In this document: positions 39,134 through 48,643 of the stretch, piece by piece
How positions within the stretch are numbered: position 1 is the stretch's first letter
How the letters are laid out: every line of letters begins with the position of its first letter
DNA from: Hymenobacter crusticola
GTDB lineage: Bacteria > Bacteroidota > Bacteroidia > Cytophagales > Hymenobacteraceae
Length of the DNA stretch: 64,000 bases
Assembly (NCBI RefSeq): GCF_002154225.1
Contig: NZ_MTSE01000004.1
Coordinates: 434,001 to 498,000 of the forward strand
Direction: 5' to 3'
Program-made: the position numbers and the translations under genes
The notes under the pieces: generated by a model
The model's database searches: none
What the model saw: the letters and a program-made list of their open reading frames with translations, nothing else
What the model was told of the DNA's origin: nothing

Positions 39134-40117
39134 ATGAGTTTAATAAGTGTTTCAGGAATATCGCTACAGGAGAATAATAAATTCGCTTTAAAGGATATCA
39201 GCTTCACGCTAGAAAAATTTCAGAAGCTAGCTATTGCCGGCGAAACCGGCGCGGGCAAAAGCACCTTGTTGCAAATTATTGCGGGCTTACTTCAACCGGA
39301 AACGGGGGAAGTTCGCTTCGAGGACAAAATTGTGAGAGGGCCCGCGGATAAATTAGTGCCGGGTCATCCGGCTATTGCGTATTTGTCGCAGCAATTTGAG
39401 CTGCCGCAATTTTTGCGGGTCGAGCAAGTATTACGCTACGCCAATAAATTGTCGGCGGAGCAGGCGCGCACGCTGTACGATGTGTGCCGAATTAACCATT
39501 TGATTACGCGCAAGACCAACCAGCTTTCGGGTGGCGAGCGGCAGCGTATCGCGCTGGCTAAGTTGCTGTTGGCTTCGCCAACACTGTTGCTACTCGATGA
39601 GCCATATTCAAATCTAGACCGGGTTCACAAGAATATTCTGAAGGAGGTTATTAACGACCTTGGCGAAAAGCTAGGCATTACGTGCATTTTAATCTCGCAC
39701 GACCCGCACGATACACTTTCCTGGGCCGACGAAATAATGGTGTTGAAAGCAGGTCAATTAATTCAGCGGGGAACTCCCGCGCAGATTTACCGGCAGCCCG
39801 TCGATGAATACACCACGTCGCTGTTCGGTGATTATAATTTAATAACGGGTGAACAGGTGGCTGTATTTGCGAAGCTAGCTGGCGCAGCCATAACAAGTGA
39901 AGCTGTAGTAATCAGACCCGAAGAATTTAGAATAGCTTCTTCGGACAACGGAGGAATTGTAGGAGAGGTAACGAAGGCTAGGTTTTTTGGCTCTTATTCA
40001 GAAATAGAAATACAGCTCGCGGGCACAACCATCACGGCCAAAACTGGCGCGCACGATATAGCGCCGGGCGCCACCGTCTACGTTGCGCTTGCCCCTGATA
40101 GCGTTTGGTTTCTGTAA
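39134..40117 (+). CDS. ABC transporter ATP-binding protein (PotA/CysA-like), orphan
   Basis: 327 residues. Walker A GETGAGKST, signature LSGGERQRIALAK, Walker B LLLLDEPYSNLD, and switch His in ISHDPHDTLSWADE, followed by a C-terminal TOBE-like domain (VVIRPEEFRIASSDNGGIVGEV ... GATVYVALAPDSVWFL). This is the architecture of importers for polyamines, sulfate or sugars, but no permease or binding protein is adjacent. Codon use is somewhat more AT-rich than in neighbours. Confidence 0.85.
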   Translation: MSLISVSGISLQENNKFALKDISFTLEKFQKLAIAGETGAGKSTLLQIIAGLLQPETGEVRFEDKIVRGPADKLVPGHPAIAYLSQQFELPQFLRVEQVLRYANKLSAEQARTLYDVCRINHLITRKTNQLSGGERQRIALAKLLLASPTLLLLDEPYSNLDRVHKNILKEVINDLGEKLGITCILISHDPHDTLSWADEIMVLKAGQLIQRGTPAQIYRQPVDEYTTSLFGDYNLITGEQVAVFAKLAGAAITSEAVVIRPEEFRIASSDNGGIVGEVTKARFFGSYSEIEIQLAGTTITAKTGAHDIAPGATVYVALAPDSVWFL

Positions 40118-40299
40118 GCTGCTCCCCTGATGGAGCGCCGCGCAGCAGCCTAGCCGATTGTCGTAACTATTGCGCCGGGCGCCGCCAGGTTGTTGAGCGA
40201 TACCCTAGCTCACTAGGCTGACTGGCGACAAAGCTATTACCTTAGCAAGGCGGAGCGGCATCCCGTTGCTTCGCTTCTGACACACGTAGCGGGCTGGCC

Positions 40300-41115
40300 A
40301 TGGATGTACTAAAGCGCAATAACGTTACCGTTTTCGGGGAGGGAAAACAGGCCATGGTGTTCGTGCATGGCTTTGGCTGCGACCAACGCATGTGGCGGCT
40401 GGTGGCCCCCGCTTTTGCGGCGCGCTACCAAGTGGTGCTGCTCGATCTGGTTGGGTCGGGCCAATCCGACCTAACGGCCTACGACCCCGCCCGGTATAGC
40501 TCACTCCAGGCCCACGCTGATGATGTGCTAGCGGTGCTACATGCGCTCAATCTGCGCGAGGTGGTCTTTGTGGGCCACTCGGTGAGCGCCATGATTGGCT
40601 TGCTGGCCGCCATCCAGGAGCCCGATTGCTTTGCTCAAATGATACTGGTGGCGCCTTCGCCGTGCTACATCAACGATGGCAACTACTTCGGGGGCTTCGA
40701 GAATGCTGACATTGAGGAGCTACTGGTGGCCATGGACGAAAACTACCTGGGTTGGTCGAGCATCATGGCGCCCGTAATTATGGGGCACCTCGACCGCCCG
40801 CAGCTTGCCGCCGAGCTCAATAATAGCTTTTGCCGGACCGACCCCACCATTGCCCGGCACTTCGCCCGGGTCACGTTCCTGTCCGACAACCGCCCCGACT
40901 TACCCAAGGTGCACACACCTTCGCTGATCCTGCAATGTGCCCACGATCTGATTGCGCCCACTACCGTCGGCACATATCTGCATCGACAGCTCGTCGGTAG
41001 CCAACTGCTTGTGTTAGAGACTTCCGGCCATTGTCCGCACCTAAGCGTGCCGCAGATAACGGTGGAGGCTATTAATCGTTTTCTAAACACTGGCGTATGT
41101 AGACAGTATGAGTGA
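40300..41115 (+). CDS. RsbQ-like alpha/beta hydrolase
   Basis: 271 residues, no signal peptide. VFVHGFGCDQRMWR (oxyanion HGFG), nucleophile FVGHSVSAMIGLLAA, catalytic Asp in LQCAHDLIAP and His in LETSGHCPHLS complete the triad. The pattern is that of RsbQ and the plant KAI2/D14 receptors, which bind a small hydrophobic ligand. The next gene, a PAS histidine kinase, overlaps it by 8 bases (ATG at 41108, stop at 41115), paralleling RsbQ with the PAS protein RsbP in Bacillus energy-stress signalling. Confidence 0.88.
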   Translation: MDVLKRNNVTVFGEGKQAMVFVHGFGCDQRMWRLVAPAFAARYQVVLLDLVGSGQSDLTAYDPARYSSLQAHADDVLAVLHALNLREVVFVGHSVSAMIGLLAAIQEPDCFAQMILVAPSPCYINDGNYFGGFENADIEELLVAMDENYLGWSSIMAPVIMGHLDRPQLAAELNNSFCRTDPTIARHFARVTFLSDNRPDLPKVHTPSLILQCAHDLIAPTTVGTYLHRQLVGSQLLVLETSGHCPHLSVPQITVEAINRFLNTGVCRQYE

Positions 41116-42295
41116 AGCCGACGACGAGCTATTACCGGAGCTTGATTTGCGCCTAACCCAGGAAAACCTGGAGGACCTGTACGAGCACGCTCCTTGTGGC
41201 TATTGCTCCTGCCTGCCCGATGGCACGTTGGTAAAACTCAACCACACGCTGCTAAACTGGCTTGGTTATACGCGCGAAGAACTCGTGGCCCACTGGTGCT
41301 TGCAGGACCTATTTACTATCGGGGGGCGCCTGCACTACGAAACGCACTGCGCGCCTTTGCTGCTGCTGCAAGATCAGGTTCGAGAGATTAGCTACACGCT
41401 GCGACGCAAAGACGGCAGCACGCTGCCTGTGCTGATGAGCGCCGTGCTCGTGCGCGACCTCGACCAGCAGCCGTTGGTGGTGCGCATTACCCTGTTTGAT
41501 ATCACCGACCGGCGCCGCTACGAGCAGGAACTGTTGCGCGCCAAAGTGCAGGCCGAAGAGCAACGCGAACAGCTGGCCCAGGCCAACCAACTACTGGTCA
41601 GCAAGAATGAGCAGCTCACGCGCATCAACGCCGACCTCGACAGCTTCGTGTACACGGCCTCGCACGATCTGAAGCAGCCCGTAACGAACATGGCGGGGCT
41701 ATTTCAGGAGCTAAAGCGCACGGCTTCCTTCCACGACCCCGAAGCCAACGGCATGATGAGCATGTTCGAGGAAGCTTTGCAGCAAATTCTGGTCACAATT
41801 CAGGGGCTGACGGAAGTGGTGCAGCAGCAGCGGGAGCCCGAGCAGGTGGCATCCGATGTAGTAGAGCTACAGCCCTTTGTCGAGGAAATCATCCGCAGCT
41901 TGCAGCCCGGCGAGCAAGCAGCCACCTTCACGCTCGACTTTGCGGCGGTACCTAGGTTGCGCATGTCGCGGGCTAGCCTGCACAGCATGTTGTACAACTT
42001 GCTCAGCAATGCGCTCAAGTACGCCGAGCCTGCCCGGACCCCGCACATTCGGGTCAGCACGGCCATGGTGAAAGACAAGGTGGTGCTCAGCGTGCAGGAT
42101 AACGGCCGTGGCATCAACATGGAGCGGCACGGAGCGGAGCTGTTTCAGTTATTCCGGCGGTTTCACCCCGGCGTAGCGGGCTCGGGCGTCGGCCTGTATT
42201 TAGTTAACCGCCTCGTGCACCAGGCAGGCGGAAGAATAGAAGTTGATAGCCAAGTAGGGGAAGGTACCACATTCCATATTTACCTGCCCCAATAG
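41108..42295 (+). CDS. PAS-domain sensor histidine kinase
   Basis: 395 residues, soluble. One PAS domain (~25-150: NLEDLYEHAPCGYCSCLPDGTLVKLN ... VRITLFDITDRRRYEQEL), a coiled coil (~150-185), a HisKA-type dimerisation helix with phospho-acceptor His in YTASHDLKQPVTNM, and a HATPase_c domain (N-box LLSNALKYAEPA, G1 VQDNGRGI, G2 GSGVGLYLVNRLV). There is no response regulator nearby. Translational coupling with the RsbQ-like hydrolase suggests the hydrolase supplies or consumes the PAS ligand. Confidence 0.9.
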   Translation: MSEADDELLPELDLRLTQENLEDLYEHAPCGYCSCLPDGTLVKLNHTLLNWLGYTREELVAHWCLQDLFTIGGRLHYETHCAPLLLLQDQVREISYTLRRKDGSTLPVLMSAVLVRDLDQQPLVVRITLFDITDRRRYEQELLRAKVQAEEQREQLAQANQLLVSKNEQLTRINADLDSFVYTASHDLKQPVTNMAGLFQELKRTASFHDPEANGMMSMFEEALQQILVTIQGLTEVVQQQREPEQVASDVVELQPFVEEIIRSLQPGEQAATFTLDFAAVPRLRMSRASLHSMLYNLLSNALKYAEPARTPHIRVSTAMVKDKVVLSVQDNGRGINMERHGAELFQLFRRFHPGVAGSGVGLYLVNRLVHQAGGRIEVDSQVGEGTTFHIYLPQ

Positions 42296-42520
42296 CTAGG
42301 CGCAGGGAGGGTGCAAAGCATTGTGCAGCAGGCGCAGCCTCTTACCGAAAGGAAGTGCCACTGGCGATTTACCAGCGCACCATCCTGCTATAGCAGGCAG
42401 CCTACGACGCATTTTCAGCTGCTGGCTGGAACGAGGCTAGGTCATGCAGTTTGCCCCAAGGCTACTGAGAATCCATTGTTCCAACCAGCTGTAGAAAGCA
42501 TCAGCTAAAATACAAACGGA

Positions 42521-43102
42521 CTAGCCCACGGGCTCGGCCGCATAGGCGGGCGCTGCCGCACTGGCCTTCGTTTGCGCGAGCTGCCATTCGGGCTTCAGCA
42601 TGCTCATCTCCACCAATGACCAGTACTCTTCGCCGTAGCGAACCACGTCGCGCAGCGTACCTTCTCGGTGGAGGCCAGCACGTTGGTAGCACCGGATGGC
42701 GCTGTGGTTGAAGTCGTACACGCCCAGGCTGATCCGATGCAAACCTAGGTCTTCAAAGCCAAGAGCCAGGATGGCTTTCACCATAGCCTGCCCGTATCCC
42801 TTGCCACGGGCACCCGTGTCGCCGACCAGCACGCGCGTGATGCGGCCCGCCCCGTGGTAGCGGCTGATACTGCCCAGGGAAATATGCCCGACGGTCTGGC
42901 CGGTGCTCGTGTCAACGGCTTTGTAGACAAAGGCTTCAGAACTGGCTAGGTCGTTGGTGTCTTCGATATACCAGTGCAAGCTGTCTGGGGTGAGGGGAAA
43001 AGAGAACAGGCCGCCCGACCACTCCTTCAGTAGTCGTTCGTTGTCAATCCAGGAAATAAGTTGAGAAAAATCGGCTTCTGTGAAAGGTTCTAGTATAATC
43101 AT
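42521..43102 (-). CDS. GNAT N-acetyltransferase (RimJ/RimL type)
   Basis: 193 residues from ATG 43102 (MIILEPFTEADFSQLISWI); an upstream frame to 43141 is unlikely. The acetyl-CoA loop ARGKGYGQAMVKAIL (Q/RxxGxG/A) and VYDFNHSAIRCYQRAGLHREG are GNAT hallmarks. It acetylates amino groups of proteins or small molecules; substrate unknown. The last ~15 residues are Ala/Pro-rich. Confidence 0.85.
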   Translation of the reverse strand: MIILEPFTEADFSQLISWIDNERLLKEWSGGLFSFPLTPDSLHWYIEDTNDLASSEAFVYKAVDTSTGQTVGHISLGSISRYHGAGRITRVLVGDTGARGKGYGQAMVKAILALGFEDLGLHRISLGVYDFNHSAIRCYQRAGLHREGTLRDVVRYGEEYWSLVEMSMLKPEWQLAQTKASAAAPAYAAEPVG

Positions 43103-43331
43103 AACGCAAGATAAGCTGAACAGGAGCCAGCACAAAGCCACCTACGGCTGCGAGGGGCTTTACGTCCCTGCCGAGGCACTACAGGCTGGTTTGGATGGTA
43201 GGTGAGTTGCAGACCTAGGTAGTAGGTCTTCTTTCTATACTACAATTCTAACGCCTGGTCAGTGCCGACATCTCGCACTTTTGCGCGATTATTTTCGAGA
43301 GGCCTTTGCCGTCCTATTCGAAGCGGCTGGC

Positions 43332-44000
43332 CTAGCTTTCGGGACTGGTGCGCACGGCGTAACCCAACAGCATCCAGGCGCCGGTCGTGTAGCAAGCATC
43401 GAACAGCCTAGTGCTCCCGCTGTTGCCTAGGCCCCCATACACCAGTGCGACGCTGGGCAGCCAACACCCTACCAGCAACGGCGCATAGCGGCGCCACCCT
43501 AGTAGCCGCTGGGCACGCAGCGCTCCAATGCCGATAGCCAGCATCAGCAAGTTGCTAATCGGCCAGAACACGTCCAGCGCCCGGTAGAGCAGCGTCCAGG
43601 CGTTGGGGTAAATAGCGTAGTAAATATTCCACAGGTTGGCCAGAAGCAGGGTGCTAAAAATGACGTAGAGCACGCCGCGACCAAAGCCGTCGGTGCCCGT
43701 AGCGCGCAGCTGGGCGAGGCCGAGCAGGCTGCACATCCAGGCCGAAACGTACACCAGCCGGAGCACGCCATCGAGGTAGAAAGGGTGGAGCCAGTGGTTG
43801 TCCCAGATGCTTCCCCAGCCCATCGTCAGCGCCAGGAAAGGTGCCCCCAGCATGCCCATCGTGCCGAAGGTTTTGGCGCTGAAGTAGAAATCGAAAGAGG
43901 GGCGAGGAAGCCGCACGACAACGCCTCCGACCGGGTCTTGCATAGCTGCTGAATTGGTTGGCAAAGATGAAAGACAAAGGTACGCCGCACTCAAAGGCAC
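43332..44000 (-). CDS. Polytopic membrane protein, unknown
   Basis: Up to 222 residues, more probably starting at the internal ATG 43943 (MQDPVGGVVVRLPRPSFDFYF). About six hydrophobic helices are visible (TMGMLGAPFLALTMGWG, VYVSAWMCSLLGLAQL, VLYVIFSTLLLANLWNIYYAIYP, ISNLLMLAIGIGAL, YAPLLVGCWLPSVALVYGG, ACYTTGAWMLLGYAV). No recognised family. Confidence 0.6.
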   Translation of the reverse strand: MPLSAAYLCLSSLPTNSAAMQDPVGGVVVRLPRPSFDFYFSAKTFGTMGMLGAPFLALTMGWGSIWDNHWLHPFYLDGVLRLVYVSAWMCSLLGLAQLRATGTDGFGRGVLYVIFSTLLLANLWNIYYAIYPNAWTLLYRALDVFWPISNLLMLAIGIGALRAQRLLGWRRYAPLLVGCWLPSVALVYGGLGNSGSTRLFDACYTTGAWMLLGYAVRTSPES

Positions 44001-44081
44001 AACAATCGCATGATAATGTGGGGGTTGCGGCTAGTGGCTTGCCGCACAGCCTAGTAGCATATTCTCCCTAGCCCTGGCTGC

Positions 44082-47000
44082 TTAGCGCAACAGGCGCAGC
44101 GTGGTATCTAGGCGTTGCGTGAGCAGGAGCTGCTGGTACTGTTTGCGGAGCGCGGCTTGCTGTTGGCGCTGTTCTCCCTTTTTGAAGAGGCGTACGCCAT
44201 ACTTGACGCCCGGCGAAGGGCGGTTCAGGTTGACGTAGGTGAGGGCACGGTTGGGGCGCCGTAGGGCTTCTCCGCTCTGGATGCGTTCGATGCGCTTTTC
44301 ATTATTGCCAAACAGGGCCTGCAAAGGACTCAGACCCACGTACAGATTGGCGCGCCCATCTAGGCCGTAGCGGCCGCTCACGTGGAGGTCGGAGAGGTTG
44401 CTGTTCAGGTGCAGCGACGGAATCAGGAGCTGGCCCCGATCAAGGATAAAACGGGTGCTCACCGGCTCAAAATACAAGTGGTTGGTGCGCTCGTCTTTCA
44501 GAAAACGCAGCGCTTGCGTAAGCGCTTCCACGTCAATCAGCTCTAGGTTGCGCAGATCGGTGCGCAAGTACCCTAGGGTCTGGTCGAAGTTGGGAAGGAA
44601 GTCGGCGTTGAGGTCGGTGCGAACGTCGGCGGCGCAGTGCATAGAGCCACGCACATTTTCGCCCTTCATCACATTGAAGTGCATCGCCGTGGCCGCCGTG
44701 AACAGCTCCGGTAGCTGAATATTGTCGAGCAGCATCTGCACGTGTAGCGGATGGTGCTGCCGCCCGGCGTTGGTGCGCATAAAGCCGCGCAGCTGGATCG
44801 TGCCCTGAAAAGCGTCGAGTGAACAATCCTCCAGGCGGGCGGCGCCATCCCGCAAGCGCGACACCAGCCGGAAGTTGTGGCCCGTGACGGAAGCGTAGCG
44901 TACCTGGTCTGCCTGCACGCGCACCATGGCCGTCAGTACTCCGTTTGTCAGCATGGCCGCGGCACCCTGGCGGTTCTTCGAGGGCGCCGCTACTGGCTGC
45001 GCGGTGGACGCCTCGTTGTCATCGTCGGGGTTGATGCTGGCTAGCAGTTTCAGCAGTTCCTGCACATCGAGGGTGGCGTAGCGCAGATCTAGGTTAGCGT
45101 CGGCAGCTTTGAGATGGGTGCCGGTTACCTGCGCCGATGCCGTAGCGCGGCCCCACCCCCCACGGGTAGTGCCGAAGGTCAGGTAGGGCATGCGCAGAGT
45201 ATTTTCCTGCTTATCGAAACGCACCTTCAGGCCCTGCAAGTTTTCCTGCCCTGGGAGCTGGACGTGGTCTATTTGGCACGTTATGCGACCGTTGGCGGCC
45301 AACAGCAGCTCCCGCAGCGCCGGGCTAGCTGGTGCCTTGGCCGAGCGCTGCGGCGGGCGCGCCATTTTCGCGACTAAGCGGCGGTAGTTAATGGTGTTGA
45401 AATGAACGCCCACCTGAAAGTCGACGGGTGCCACGCGGTTGGTGGTGTCAGTCGACCAGGCTACGAGGCCTGTCACTTGCCCACCCCACACTTGTCCGGC
45501 TAGGTTAGAGAGTTGCACGTGCTTGCCATCGTGACGCACCGTGACGGCTAGGTGGTGCAGCGTATCGGTGGGCAATACGAGCTGGTCGCAGCGCAGCGAT
45601 ACATTGAGCTGCATTCCCGGCGGGAAAAGGCTGGCGCCTAAGTTGGCCGTATTCGTGAGGGGCTTGGCTCTGGCTCGTTTGCGGGCTAGGCCCGATGTGC
45701 TAGCGGATTGTGAAGCACTATTCTGAGGCCGTAACAATTCACGCAAGCGCCCCACCAATAGCTTATCTATCGAAAAGCTGCCGCTGATTTTGGTAATGGG
45801 TTGCTGGCCGGTAAGGTATTCCAGCAAGTTGGTAGTGGTGGCGGTGGCCTTGAACCGCATGTGGTCGAGCACACCCGAAGCATCCGACAATTGCCAAACA
45901 CTGTTATCGAGCCCAATGCGCACGTTTAGCCCCGACATATCCGCGTCGCGGTCGAGGAGCACGAACGAGGCATCGCGCAGGGCCACCAGCCCGCGCACCG
46001 ACAAGTTTGAGCGGTGCGCTACCGGTGTGCGGCGGCCGGGCGGCGGGGGCAGCAGGCCGTGCAAGCGTACATCGAGCTGGGCCGTGCCGTGCCGAGCCCG
46101 CCACAAGCCCGGCGACACCACTGCCGCTAGCTCCGGCAGCTCGGTGCGGCCCATGATGTGGCCATCGACGAACGGACGGGCAAAGTCGTGCAGGTGCATG
46201 GCAATGTCGAGCTCCCCGGCCGAGGAGTAGATGCGGCAATGATCAAACGTGAGGCTGGTGGTGCGGGTGTTGTGGCCGGGGCCGTTGTCGTAGGTGCCAG
46301 CGAGGTCCCAGCGGTCGATGCGGCGGGTGGAGTCGGGCCACTGCAAGCTAGCGCCACGTAGCGCAAACTTCAATACGTTGCGGGTGCTGATGGTAGGGCC
46401 GTTTAGCCCCGAGATAGTATACACGATATGAGCCTTGCTCGGGCTGCTTGCGCCCGCCAAGTAGGTGTGCAAGCTAGGAGGCAGGGCTGTATATAGTACC
46501 TCCGTGAGGGGTTGTTTGCCCTCAAAACGCAGGTTCATGCGCGTACCGGCTTTCTCGTAGTCGGTACCGGTGTGGGTGCCACTGACGTGGATGGTGTCGT
46601 CGTTAAGCGTGGCCCACGTATTGGAAAAGGAGCCCTGCCGCTTTTTGAAATCGAAGCGGTAGTTAGCCCACGCGTTTACGGGCTCTTTTTCAAACAAGGT
46701 GGTGCTGCTGTTACGCAGGTAATCAATTTGCGCATCGAGGGCACCGCGAGCATCAAGGAAGCCCTCTTGCACGCGTACGCCGAGGCTGGCGCGGCGCACG
46801 CTCGCCCCAAACGAGCTTTGCGCGTACTCGTTGCGTGTCCGCATGCGAAACTGGTGCACAATGAGTGAGTCGAGCACCAGCGTGATTTCCGGGCCGTCGC
46901 CGCGCTTCTTGCTGCGGTGTTTGCTGTGTAGCCCCCAGCTGTGGCCCAGGGAGTCAACCCGTTCCTGAAAGAGTACGTCGCTCACTTCGAGGCGCGTAAC

Positions 47001-47330
47001 GCGCACGCGGCCGCGCAACAGGCCGGCTAGTTCTAAGCGCAAATCAGCGCGGCCAACGCTAAGCACCACTTCCGGCTGCTGATAAGTGGTATCGGTCAGG
47101 CGCAGACTGTGCAGCGAGGCCGTGACGTGGGGAAAGTCGCGCCAAGGAGAGAACTCAATAGTAAACGGAGCTACCACCAAGCTGGAGTTACGGCTAATTC
47201 GTTCGCGCACAAGCCGCTCCAGGTAGCGTCGCCCATACGCCGAGCCGATCAGCCAAGCCGCTAAGCTCGACGCTAGTACTACCAGCAAAAACCCAACGAC
47301 GAGCAAACGCCGGAAAGAAAACCATTTCAT
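44082..47330 (-). CDS. AsmA-like outer-membrane biogenesis protein
   Basis: 1082 residues. One N-terminal transmembrane helix (LLVVGFLLVVLASSLAAWLIG) followed by a long periplasmic beta-rich region. AsmA/DUF748-like features: FTIEFSPWRDFPHVTASLHSLRLTD with VLSVGRADLRLELAGLLRGRVRVTRLEV near the N-terminus, and a C-terminal LNADFLPNFDQTLGYLRTDLRNLELIDVEAL with LIPSLHLNSNLSDLHVSGRYGLDGRANL. Relatives (AsmA, TamB, YhdP) bridge the envelope and move phospholipids to the outer membrane. Confidence 0.82.
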   Translation of the reverse strand: MKWFSFRRLLVVGFLLVVLASSLAAWLIGSAYGRRYLERLVRERISRNSSLVVAPFTIEFSPWRDFPHVTASLHSLRLTDTTYQQPEVVLSVGRADLRLELAGLLRGRVRVTRLEVSDVLFQERVDSLGHSWGLHSKHRSKKRGDGPEITLVLDSLIVHQFRMRTRNEYAQSSFGASVRRASLGVRVQEGFLDARGALDAQIDYLRNSSTTLFEKEPVNAWANYRFDFKKRQGSFSNTWATLNDDTIHVSGTHTGTDYEKAGTRMNLRFEGKQPLTEVLYTALPPSLHTYLAGASSPSKAHIVYTISGLNGPTISTRNVLKFALRGASLQWPDSTRRIDRWDLAGTYDNGPGHNTRTTSLTFDHCRIYSSAGELDIAMHLHDFARPFVDGHIMGRTELPELAAVVSPGLWRARHGTAQLDVRLHGLLPPPPGRRTPVAHRSNLSVRGLVALRDASFVLLDRDADMSGLNVRIGLDNSVWQLSDASGVLDHMRFKATATTTNLLEYLTGQQPITKISGSFSIDKLLVGRLRELLRPQNSASQSASTSGLARKRARAKPLTNTANLGASLFPPGMQLNVSLRCDQLVLPTDTLHHLAVTVRHDGKHVQLSNLAGQVWGGQVTGLVAWSTDTTNRVAPVDFQVGVHFNTINYRRLVAKMARPPQRSAKAPASPALRELLLAANGRITCQIDHVQLPGQENLQGLKVRFDKQENTLRMPYLTFGTTRGGWGRATASAQVTGTHLKAADANLDLRYATLDVQELLKLLASINPDDDNEASTAQPVAAPSKNRQGAAAMLTNGVLTAMVRVQADQVRYASVTGHNFRLVSRLRDGAARLEDCSLDAFQGTIQLRGFMRTNAGRQHHPLHVQMLLDNIQLPELFTAATAMHFNVMKGENVRGSMHCAADVRTDLNADFLPNFDQTLGYLRTDLRNLELIDVEALTQALRFLKDERTNHLYFEPVSTRFILDRGQLLIPSLHLNSNLSDLHVSGRYGLDGRANLYVGLSPLQALFGNNEKRIERIQSGEALRRPNRALTYVNLNRPSPGVKYGVRLFKKGEQRQQQAALRKQYQQLLLTQRLDTTLRLLR

Positions 47331-47608
47331 ACAAGCAGGCTGTGGGCTCCGGCACCGGGGTGACGAACAGCAGCCTTCCTGCTACTTCCTGTCGAGCCAG
47401 AATCTGATGGCAATACGAGAAATAAGCGGAATTGGTCGAAGTTGAACGCACTCGTCAGCACGCAGCCTCGTCCGCGTTCGGCCGTTAAGCGAAGTAATCC
47501 CTGGGCTGTATTTTTAAATAGCTCACTTTCAAGATACTATGCTGGCGGCTGGCGGTGCGGCCTAAGTATTTAAGCGCGAAGCATATTCAGCCACGAAGCA
47601 CAAGCTCC

Positions 47609-48592
47609 TTAGAACGTATCGTGGCCGGCGGCGCCTAGGTCTTTCAATGCGTCGCGCAAGCCTTCCGGTTCTGCAATGAGCTGTGCTACATGCGCCAAGT
47701 ATTCGGCCTCGGCGCGCAGGTGGCGCTTAAGCTGGCGCAGCTCGGCTTCCTGCTTTTTGCCGGTGCTGCCCGCAAAGCCATTGGGGCCGTACTTCAGCTC
47801 GTTGAGCTGCTGTTTTAGCTCCGTTTGCTGCTGCTGCAAGGCCTGGGTGTAGCGTGTGAGCAGGTTGTCATCGGGCGACTCGGCGGAGTCTTCAGCTAGG
47901 AGTTGGAGCAATGTGTAGAGGTCGTTGGCCTCGTATGCCTCCGTGATGCGCTGCATACGGGTCGTTTTCACGGCGGCGCGTTCTGGGTCGCGCTCCAAGT
48001 CGGGGTGATTGACGCGGGCTAACTGCCGGTACACCGTTTTGGTGTTCGAGAGCAGCCGCTGCTGTTCTTCGCGCGCTTGTTGGGCCGCTACTTCGGCAGC
48101 GCGCTCGGCTTTGCTTTTGCGTTTGATGCGGGCTTGGCGGGCTGCTTCTTCCGGTGAGCTAGGTTCGGCGGCCGGCGCAGGCTCTTGGGGGTGCAGCGGC
48201 TTGGTGGAGGGGTCGTACTTCTGTAAAATCTCTGCTTCGTCTTCGCCAAAACGATCTTGCAGCGTGCGGGCGTTGCCTACAATTGCCTCCACAATCTGCC
48301 GCTCCTCGCCGCGGTTGAAATAACCGAGTAGCAGCGCTTCTTCTAGCGGGGCATAGAGTGCGCGCCGCGCCGCCACTACCGTTTGCGCCAGCGGCCCCAC
48401 CTGCTGCCAATACCGGCGGCGCGCTTCGGCCTGCTCCGTTTGCAAGTCGCGCAGGCGTTGGCGTAAGCTCTCTACGTCCTGCACTGCTTGTTGGAAAGCT
48501 TGTTGAGCCGGAGACCTAGGTGCTTCCGCTGGCTGCTTAACGGGTACATGCTGCTCGGCAGGCAGATCGACGGCGGGGTTGTGCAGATTCAT
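47609..48592 (-). CDS. J-domain-like coiled-coil protein
   Basis: 327 residues, highly charged and Gln/Ala-rich, with coiled coils at ~35-70 (LRQRLRDLQTEQAEARRRYW) and ~150-185. The segment VYRQLARVNHPDLERDPERAAVKTTRMQRITEAYEANDL has the HPD tripeptide and flanking helices of a J-domain, suggesting a DnaK/Hsp70 partner. The N-terminal region is not recognised. It is 47 bases upstream of the HDAC-like gene stop, probably the same transcript. Confidence 0.72.
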   Translation of the reverse strand: MNLHNPAVDLPAEQHVPVKQPAEAPRSPAQQAFQQAVQDVESLRQRLRDLQTEQAEARRRYWQQVGPLAQTVVAARRALYAPLEEALLLGYFNRGEERQIVEAIVGNARTLQDRFGEDEAEILQKYDPSTKPLHPQEPAPAAEPSSPEEAARQARIKRKSKAERAAEVAAQQAREEQQRLLSNTKTVYRQLARVNHPDLERDPERAAVKTTRMQRITEAYEANDLYTLLQLLAEDSAESPDDNLLTRYTQALQQQQTELKQQLNELKYGPNGFAGSTGKKQEAELRQLKRHLRAEAEYLAHVAQLIAEPEGLRDALKDLGAAGHDTF

Positions 48593-48643
48593 AGAGACAA
48601 AAATAGAAGAGAAAAAGCCGAAGGAGGGAAGCTAGGTTCTCGG

